This document shows, piece by piece, positions 56,173-64,000 of a stretch of DNA of 64,000 nt. Under the pieces are notes generated by a model that saw only the letters and a list, made by a program, of their open reading frames with translations, searched no databases and was not told the DNA's origin. This stretch comes from Phallus indusiatus. Taxonomy: Eukaryota > Basidiomycota > Agaricomycetes > Phallales > Phallaceae. Both the position numbers and the translations under genes were made by a program. Position 1 is the stretch's first letter; each line of letters begins with the position of its first letter. The stretch spans positions 979,771 through 1,043,770 of the forward strand of contig JAQFWX010000013.1 of NCBI GenBank assembly GCA_027605045.1, written 5' to 3'.

Positions 56173-57112
56173 AGGTAAACGCAGGTGTAAAACTTTTGAA
56201 AGCTTCCTCAAAACTGTATTGCGTGAGAGTCTAGAAATTGTTGTCGGAGGACGGGTTAAATAGATAATACCTCATCAGGGTCACGGTCGATGTTCGCCAT
56301 ACATGTGAGAATTGCAAGGTGCTTCGAAAAGTGAGAGATATACGAGAAAAATGAAACGTATTGTGAACTTCATCATTGTTCAAATCCAATATTTGACGGT
56401 GTCATGGTGCCCTCCAATTGGAATTGATTAGTCTGAGACACGAGACACAAATTCAAGTTGAAAACTTAAGTTGACGAGTCGTTTGTCACGTGATCGTTAT
56501 GTGACGTATTTCACACTCCACGGCAGAAGCCGAGAAGAGACTGGTGAAAAAAAGCTATCATTGGAGGCCGCCTGCACGACACAATGCCCCATGGTCCTAC
56601 TACATCATTTCAACATAATGTTTAACGTTGATGCATGATGGTTCAGGAGCGTAGACTGCCTTTTCTAGATGTCTTATTGTCAGCGCAGATGTTCCAGCAC
56701 AACCCAGTCAAACCCCGTCAACATCAGAAACCTCTCATACACGAACCAACCTCAGAACGATCTCCCATGCGAAGATTATAAAATTATCCTGCTCAAGATG
56801 CCATTTGAATTGTCTTTTGTCATCGAAACATGAGTGCACGAGGCACGAAGCAGCAGTCCCGGAACCCTTCCGATTCCAAACCCGACTAAATTTAAACCGC
56901 TCCGAAACGCACAGCCTCAGGCGGCATGCTTTGTTCGACTTCAAATTCCCCTCGGCTTTACGCAATCGACACCACGGCTGCGTTTCCTGCCGAAATAAAA
57001 AAAAAACCGCATTGACCTAATACTAGAGGCCTAGGCACATGCAGCAAGGAGGTTTAATGAGATTGGGGGCCCTTGTCTCTTGTTTCCGAACCTGCGTGTT
57101 ATCGCTGTCATT
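56173..57112. other. Divergent promoter region between the hydrolase and MFS genes
   Basis: No gene is seen in these 940 bp. Frames at 56735-57020 on both strands have no recognisable features. A short polyA run at 56997-57006 precedes the MFS leader. Confidence 0.4.
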
Positions 57113-59863
57113 ATGGATTGCGCCCCAGGTTCCTCGCAATTTCACAACGACGAGAACGACAATGACGATGGTGTTAGGGTAGTGGCCAGTAATAATACCC
57201 CTCCGGAGCAAGCAGAGTCTGCATTATCTCATGAAATAGACCACCGAACAAGAGTCTCATCGACGGTCACTATCGATCCCTCTAGCGATCAGAACATTGA
57301 CAAAAAAAAGGACAACGAACAGTTGAAAAGTAGTAATACCGACAAGAAGGACCGTGCTCCACCACTGCAACTAACAGACCAAACAAACCTTCTCCCATTC
57401 CGCAAAATCCTAGTCGTCTTTCTCGGATTAGCATCATGCATTATCGTCTCCGCGCTCGATTCAACCATTGTCGCAACAGCTCTACCAACTATTTCGGCCG
57501 TTTTTAATGCAGGCGCTGTATCGTCTTGGGTACCTTCGGCTACACTTTTAACGTCGACCGCTTTTCAACCTCTGTACGGTCGGTTTTCCGAGTGAGCCTG
57601 AAACTCTTTCGTTGCGACCATATATATATATATATGTACACACTTTTCTTCAGTATCTTTGGTCGCAAAGCTATGCTCTGCGTTGCGATGGGCACGTTTA
57701 TGATCGGAAGTCTCGGTGCTGGATTATCTCGTTCAATTAACGAGTTGATCGTATTCAGAGGTAATATCACACTTGGTCTTCAAGCGTACTTCCATCTCAC
57801 TGGCACGATATTAAGGCGTTTCTGGTGCTGGAAGTGGTGGCATCGTCACTATAGGACAAGTCCGTCATATTTATAATCCTTATTTTGATGTCAGAATTTA
57901 ATTGTCCTTTGTTTTTAATCAGGTGATTATCTCCGACGTGGTTAGCTTACGAGACAGGTCATTTCTCCTTCAAAATCTTATTTCCTAGCCAATGAAATAA
58001 TGATGTATTATCCTTTATAAGAGGAAAATATCAAGGCATAATTGGAAGTTTTGTGGCTGTCGGATATGCCATCGGTCCTTTAATTGGCGGATCACTAGCT
58101 GAGAAAGTATCTTGGAGAGTAAGTCTCTTCCTTCGTGTATACTGATGCAAACCATGGCTGATGATGATAGTGGTGTTTCTGGATAACCATCCCGCTTTCG
58201 GCAGTATCAACCGTAATCGTATTGCTGGTTCTCCCTCTCAAGCCAGTAACAGGCGACATCCGACGAAAACTTCAAGTCATCGATTACGTCGGAGCAATAC
58301 TCACTTTAGGTGGCTGCGTGTTGATATTATTACCTTTAATTTGGGCACGTAGTTCAAACGAATTCCTCCCATTTTTCGAAGAATTTTATTTATGGTCCAT
58401 ATAGGGAGGTGTGACGTTTCCTTGGACGTCGGCCAAAGTTCTCGGAACGCTTTTTGGTGGTATAGCCGTCATTGTGATATTCTGTCTCTGGGAATGGAAA
58501 ATTGCGACACTCCCAATTGTACCAAGTACGTATAAAAAAAAACTCATTTCATTTCTTCAAAATTCATAACACTTTGAATAGTGTACATTTTCCGACATTC
58601 GACCGTTACGGGTGTATACATTACAATGTTCATCAAGTAAGCACTTCTACTTTTGCTCAGCCCTCTTTCCTTCAACTAATGTAATGAACGACTGGCTCTT
58701 TTTTATAGCGGATTCATATTTTGGACATCCCTTTTTTATATTTCGCAATTTTTCCAAGTCGCACTTGGTTATTCCCCCATTCGGTCAGGCGTGTCGATTC
58801 TTCCCATTTTAGTATCACAGACGGCTGCTAGTTTCGTTGCGGTACGCGGTTAAGCGGTCATAGAATAACTTTATTTTGTGTACTGAAAAGTCGGTTTTTA
58901 GGGTATGATCGTCAGTCGAACTGGTCGATATAGGGTACGCATGTCAAAACACCGTTACATTATCTATCTGATTTCTTTCCTTTCTTAAGTCTATCATCTA
59001 TATTGGGTTTTCTGTCTGGGCAATTGGATGCGGATGTTTGTCGACTCTGAACCAGTCTAAACCAAAGGTAGAACAGGTTATTTTCATGTTATTATCTGGT
59101 ATGGGCGCTGGGCAGGTAAGTACCTTGGCTGTTATTATTACCATTCGCTGTGATCCGATATTCATACGTAGACCCTGCAAACAACTACTGTCGCTGCTCA
59201 AGCTAGCGTTTCTCGCGCGGATATGTCAGTTGTTACTGCCGTCCGAAATGTACGTCGTGTCAGTAGAACAATTAACTTTTCTGAACTCAACTCGTTCAAG
59301 TTCATTCGATTTGTCGGAGGTGCTTTATCATTGGCCGTTGCATCCTCAGTCATGTGAGAAAGAAATTCCGACTCGGCGAAACCATATCTGATTTCCGACC
59401 CTATTATAGCAACAACTCCCTCAGGAAAGCGGGTAGCTCACTCAATTTAACACCAGAACTGCTAAGCCAAGTAATCGAAGATCCTACACAAATTAAAACC
59501 GGTAAATTGAACATCACCGCACACCAGAGCGACGTTCTTCTCGCAGGATACATAACTGGGTTCCGAACGCTGTTTATTTTGAACGCGTCGTTGGCGGCGT
59601 TTGCAGTTGTAACCGCGTTTTTCATGATCAAGCATAAAGAGCTTATCAGAGAGGATGATGCCAAGCGGAAGGCTGAGGCGAGAAGGACAGAAGAAGAGGA
59701 GATGACGATGAAGGATTTAGAGCAAAGTCCGACTCAATCTCAGCCTACCGGTGCCAGTAGCTCGAGGAAACCGTTCTTGAATGTCGGTACGTTTTTGAAG
59801 GCGGGAAATGGGTCGGAGACGAATCAGACGGTCAGACGACCTCCGGTTACGAATGCTGTGTGA
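57113..59863 (+). CDS. MFS transporter, DHA2 (14-TMS) drug:H+ antiporter type
   Basis: This plasma-membrane or vacuolar antiporter probably exports toxic small molecules or basic compounds. The ATG at 57113 starts a hydrophilic N-terminus of about 90 residues. The first helix includes the DHA2 signature LDSTIVATALPTI. Next come FQPLYGRFS and IFGRKAMLCVAM (motif A type), then GAGGGGIVTIGQVIISDVVS across an intron, then RGKYQGIIGSFVAVGYAIGP (motif C type). The second half includes DYVGAILTLGGCVLILLP and TVTGVYITMFI, then SQFFQVALGYSPIRSGVSIL. The C-terminal tail is charged and ends with RRPPVTNAV. About thirteen short introns are present. The first intron (about 57593-57655) contains a (TA)n run. 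Closest characterised types are vacuolar basic amino acid permeases and mycotoxin-type exporters. Substrate is unknown. Confidence 0.88.
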
Positions 59864-60494
59864 TGAATTGAAGAAATTTTGGTATAGATGAGTTTTGCTT
59901 TAGTTGTTGCTTTGGTTTTGTAAATCAGGCAGATGTTATGTAGCAGATATGATCTTTGTGTTTTAAACGGAAATCTGTCGTGGTGTGTCTCTTGAGCCTC
60001 AAGTGCATCTCAGGAATAGTATGTCTTCCAAATGTCTTCGGTTGGCGGTGGATGTGGTAAACTTACGAACCTGCCGCGGCCTACACGTCTTATAAGAGGC
60101 AAACGCCGACAAAAAAGGCGATGTGCTTACTGAAAAAATTATCCATATCATTTGTTATTACAGAAACCACGTAGTTGCAACAACATATTACATATTACAA
60201 AGGTAAGTGAGGTACGGAAGACAATCTGGAAGACACGAGAATGATGTGAATGGGATCAGGAATGCCGTGAATGATTTATGTACAATGTTATAAGCGATCA
60301 AATACATTTACCTACACTTTGTGTAGATATAGACATACTTCATTGAGGAACAATGCCGAAGATCCAGATAAAAAGGAAAGTAAACGCAAATGTTCACACA
60401 GGCCTAACGAATGCTGGTTGAGGATATATATGTCTGGAAACCTTCGTTATTATAAATACTTCAACAAAAGAATATTATCCACTGCTTTGGAAAG
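59864..60494. other. Convergent intergenic stretch, no gene seen
   Basis: This holds the 3' flanks of the MFS gene and the kinase gene. A short plus-strand frame at 60271-60504 has no motif and overlaps the kinase end. Confidence 0.4.
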
Positions 60495-62869
60495 TTATTC
60501 GTAGGTTTGGAAGAATTGAATGTCATCGAGCCAAGTCAACACTTGTGACATTGTCGGTCGGTTCTGAGGCTCCGGATCCATTAAACACGATGCAATAATC
60601 ATAAGGCTCTTTTGTTCACGACAAGGCCCAGCTATCTCGCATAATTCTTTCACCACAACTCCGCAGCTAAACAGGTCTGCCCGAATAGGATCATAACGTC
60701 CTTGTCCTACCTCTGGCGCCATATAACCTTTGGTCCCAGCGAGACCTTTAACCTTGTCATCTCTGCGCTGAAGATAAACCGATGCATCAAAGTCAATAAT
60801 GGTCAGCCTGCCAGTTGCATCTTGCACGAGGATGTTGGACGGCTTCAAGTCCAAGTGAGCGACGTTGTGGATATGCAAAAAATCGACACCTTCGAATAAT
60901 TGCCGCACAACGTCAATAAATGCTTCGGCAGATCGCGAAGGTCATCAATCCGTTTTCCACCATGTGGTAGTAATACCATCGCACCATCTTCGATCGTCCA
61001 GAATGGATAGGACGCACTACGTGATTGTATGGGGAATCGATTTGAGCGAAATCTTTGAGAAATTCCAATTCTTCGGATCCTTTTTTGATGAATTTGAGAT
61101 ACTGAGTAGGTAGATCGGTGGTTTTATCAAAGACTAGAGCGATATTCGGATGCTGCGTTGAGACAAATTGAGAATTGTTGTGCGCGGCATAAGAACTGCG
61201 AGGAAAGGAAATTACGCACAGAATCGTCGTGAAAGAATGAGCTGATGTACAAGTTATGCTGACCGAGAACTCTTGTGACCGGAGTTGAGCTGAAACGAAG
61301 AGAACTCCCTTCTCTTGACTCGGATTTTTTGCTCTTACGTTGTTTATCCTTGACATTAGTGAAAGATCGCATTGATTTGGCGGCCTGATTTAAAATCCCT
61401 AGCTTGCCAGCCTTCTGACTATCAAAATTGCCATCAAGCGTATGCAGCTTTGCGGACAAATTTAGCATTTCAAGGAAAAATGCGGCGGCTTCCTTGGGTT
61501 TGTGAAGGTCAAAAACTTCCAACACGATGCAAACCTGTAAAATCTTAAACCGTGCTCACCACATACAATCATGAAACAAAAAGTATACCTCAGACTGGGG
61601 ATTATCATCTTTCGCTTTAACGATATAGCGACGGACATTTAAATCCGCACTGAAATAAATGGCAACAACGAAAAACTCTTTCCTGTATCGTTCTTTACTC
61701 AGCCATCTTCCAAGTCGAGCTAGAACAACCGCTTGCAATAACATCCGCTGTCCGTCCGATTCGTCTTTTTGAGAGACCTCAGAAATAACTAGTGGAATTT
61801 GCCAGCGAACTGATTTGACACTCCAATCGTTCCGAGGGGTATACCTGTAGACATTAGAGTCGGGAAATCGCACAAACAACGGAAACTCCCAGGTTTCATT
61901 TCTAAAGAAAAAATAATAAGTTAACGCTCTCCGAAACCAACTAGAGAACACATACTCTTGGTATCGTAACGCCGATTTTCTAATCGGATAGCATAGTGCA
62001 GGATGGATAAAAAAAGTGCAAAAAGTGCTAGACTTGAATGTTGAAGCGGAGGAGTCGGCAGTAGGAACAGCGTCAGGCATGTAAGAATGAAAAAGGTTGA
62101 ATAAGGAGACGTATTCTCTGGCGTAAGATACTGTTTGCGTATTTCCGTGAGTGAAGACCCAAGAAAACTGTTCTTGATAACGCAACGAAGCCAAAGTGCG
62201 ATCCTTTTTCATCTCAGCCGACTCGCGCTAAAGAGACGAAAAGTATGGTGAGATTGCTCGTGGGACATTTATCATAGAAAAAAAATCTCACATCGGTATA
62301 AGTTCGCTTGAGGCCAAGCTGATTTTTTAGATCAATAATATCTTGCGGAATCTCATCGGGGGATGACAGAAGGTAAGCACTGTTATTGCCTACATCCAGA
62401 GCAGTCCATCGATAAGCCTCCAAAGTGATCAAAAGCCTTAAATGAAGTTCGGCGTGATCTTTTCGAACCCGTTCAAAACCGTGCTCAATCTTAGGTTGAA
62501 GGAATTCTATTGCATAGTTAATTTTGTAAAGCGTTCAGATGAAGTAAAAGTTTAAAACACTCACTCAGATTCCGAATGTCTCTGAATTTCTCGTTTTGTA
62601 TACATTTTTTTAAAGGTCAACCAACTCCGGATTCCTCCTCAAGGTTTCCGCGTTTTTATTTGGTTGGTGTACTCTTGATTTAAATATTCACCGGCGTGAT
62701 GAACGATGTAATTGAGAATAAGAGCCAGAAATATTAGAGCGTCATCTTTCTTTGATGGCATAGGCGTGTTTCGAACGACTTTCATAACTTCCAAATCCAT
62801 TTCTTCCTCAATATTTGGGTCGATTAATCTCTCATTTGCTTCTAAAATCGGATTCTGTTCAGAAGACAT
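60495..62869 (-). CDS. Protein-kinase-like gene with long N-terminal region; frame breaks in the hinge
   Basis: The C-terminal part is a kinase domain of a type common in mushroom-forming fungi. The N-lobe includes NIALVFDKTTDLPTQYLKF, and the catalytic loop reads VAHLDLKPSNILV. The metal-binding motif is DFD rather than DFG, in LTIIDFDASVYL, followed by GTKGYMAPEVG. Catalytic Lys assignment is unsure. The N-terminal part (61556-62430) is helical and then reads VRWQIPLVISEVSQKDESDG and FFVVAIYFSADLNVRRYIV, which might be a PD-(D/E)XK-like fold. The beta4-beta5 and hinge part (IEDGAMVLLPHGGKRIDD, about 60935-60990) sits in a different frame from both the N-lobe and the alphaE block (AFIDVVRQLFEGVDFLH), with no room for introns. 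The gene is therefore either a pseudogene or carries two sequence errors. The ATG at 62869 is preferred; 62968 is also in frame. Confidence 0.72.
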
Positions 62870-63315
62870 GGTGAATGGAGAGTGGACGTTATTGGATTCG
62901 CGTGACATGTCACGCGCACGCGTCAGGGATATGCAAAATTGCTTCCGACTGTTCGGACATTTGTCCATCCCCGGTTTGTCCTCGGTGCGCCAGATCTTTA
63001 CGACTCTCGCGACATGGGTGTGTGTATATTGTGAAAGTCGGAGGCAGGGAGAGGATGAGAGATGTGCTCGTGTAACGTACAGGATGACTAAGGTGCGGTG
63101 GACTTCTATGAAAGTAGCGCAAGAAACAAGTTATATATATAATGCAACTTCGCCGTGAACATATAGATGGGAGCAAATTCAATGGGAAGGGTGAGCTTTT
63201 TCAGCGAGGGCACGACTCCGGAAAAAAGTCAGACTAGTAAATAGGGAGAAATATATTCTATTTTCTTAGGTAGAGGTAGCTAGCTACAAACACTCTCATT
63301 TTTCTTTCTGGTTTC
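62870..63315. other. Kinase promoter and 3' flank of the last gene
   Basis: No gene is seen. Frames here overlap in opposite directions without coding features. Confidence 0.4.
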
Positions 63316-64000
63316 TCAAGAGTTGAAGGCACGATATCCTTCTCCATACGGTGGAACATTCAATATGAACGCAGCTGCGGCATAAAAGAAATCCACTGAA
63401 TGCTCGTTCGAGTACGCGAGATACGCCCGGCATTGACAAACGTGTCTTCAGGTTTCTTTACCCCTATATACACGAAAAAATTTGTCAAGAAACCATCGGA
63501 TAAAAGTATGCAGACGCTCATAACTTACACATCAGCTGAGGACTTGTTTGAGCACCAAATTCAGTCTCCACAACATGCTTGTAATCGCGTTCTTCCACAT
63601 ACAAATCTCGGTTGTGGGTGGAAGTGAAAACATCGGAAGTGATCAGGAACTTGGCCCACGTAGATGTGTAGCTCCTGTATCGTGACTCGCTTGAAGATAT
63701 AACCGGGTCGTAGCCGTCTTTTGGAATACCTGCGGACTTGTAATCGTAGGTTTCTTCCACCATAACCGCCTTCAAAGAGACATCAAACCCGGCCGCTTTC
63801 ATCGCTCGATACACGATTGCATCAATGCCTTTTAAAGATGCTGCAAATTCTTCGTTGGTCAATTTTATTGCTTTACGAGCGCATGGGGTATGAATGCGAA
63901 AGCGAGATGGCAACCTCGGCGCCGTTGGTCAGGAATGAAGGATTGCGCAGCGCAGCGACCAAACAATTATGCAATGGGGTCGTCGTTCCATCCACGTTAC
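63316..64000 (-). CDS. Unknown protein, C-terminal part, runs off the window
   Basis: The gene enters from the right edge. The first readable exon (to about 63864) reads TTTPLHNCLVAALRNPSFL, then GAEVAISLSHSYPMRS. The next (about 63840-63540) reads GIDAIVYRAMKAAGFDVSLK, then VMVEETYDYKSAGIPKDGYD, then LYVEERDYKHVVETEFG. After an intron, the last exon reads CRAYLAYSNEHSVDFFYAAA, then FILNVPPYGEGYRAFNS, and stops at 63316-63318. The coding character is good and the three exons join plausibly, but I do not recognise the family. The protein is mixed alpha/beta with several conserved-looking Tyr and acidic residues. No signal peptide can be judged because the start is missing. Confidence 0.55.

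Overview
This window comes from a filamentous basidiomycete, most likely an Agaricomycete. The genes are dense and split by many short GT-AG introns of roughly 50-70 nt. The families also fit: a cerato-platanin, an S53 sedolisin, a GPI-type aspartic protease, Mx-like dynamins, and a kinase with the HLDLKPSN and DFD motifs that I associate with mushroom-forming fungi. No prokaryotic, phage or CRISPR signal is present, and I found no tRNA or rRNA gene.

Layout, left to right. The 3' end of ribosomal protein S0/SA (1-275) faces a complete eight-exon API5-family gene (654-2922). An NmrA/isoflavone-reductase-like oxidoreductase follows (3413-4566), with a perfect 12 x 20 bp minisatellite in its leader. 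Two tandem dynamin-like GTPases (5541-8427 and 9159-11959) come from one duplication that included their promoters. A 1.5 kb decayed stretch precedes a large ArAE/BRE4-type membrane protein (13681-18558). A secretory block holds a cerato-platanin (20046-20545) and a GPI-type aspartic protease (21107-23378). Next come a Gpt2/Sct1-type acyltransferase, an aldehyde dehydrogenase, an S53 tripeptidyl peptidase, an acyl-CoA ligase with a peroxisomal C-terminus, and a concentrative nucleoside transporter. The right half holds a secreted endonuclease/exonuclease/phosphatase-fold protein, a gene-poor 3.7 kb stretch, a disordered nuclear protein divergent from UTP25, a truncated inverted copy of the S53 gene (50652-51450), an SDR, a TAP-like alpha/beta hydrolase, a DHA2-type MFS transporter, a kinase with a long N-terminal region, and a partial unknown gene running off the right edge.

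The genes do not form one obvious pathway. S0, API5, UTP25 and the acyltransferase are housekeeping. The others are lineage-flexible secretory, transport and detoxification genes. The aldehyde dehydrogenase and the peroxisomal AMP ligase could share aromatic or fatty acid catabolism, but only loose proximity supports this.

The best leads are: the inverted, internally deleted S53 duplication; the minisatellite whose every unit carries acceptor-like AG sites but no ATG; the dynamin tandem pair; the kinase with a possible restriction-endonuclease-like N-terminal region; and a GC-AG intron in API5 proven by phase and homology. Several genes (UTP25, the kinase, and the two secreted genes at 21107 and 41623) show small frame slips at otherwise well-conserved places. 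This may mean indel errors in the assembly rather than biology. I did not find a system that I can confidently call undescribed.
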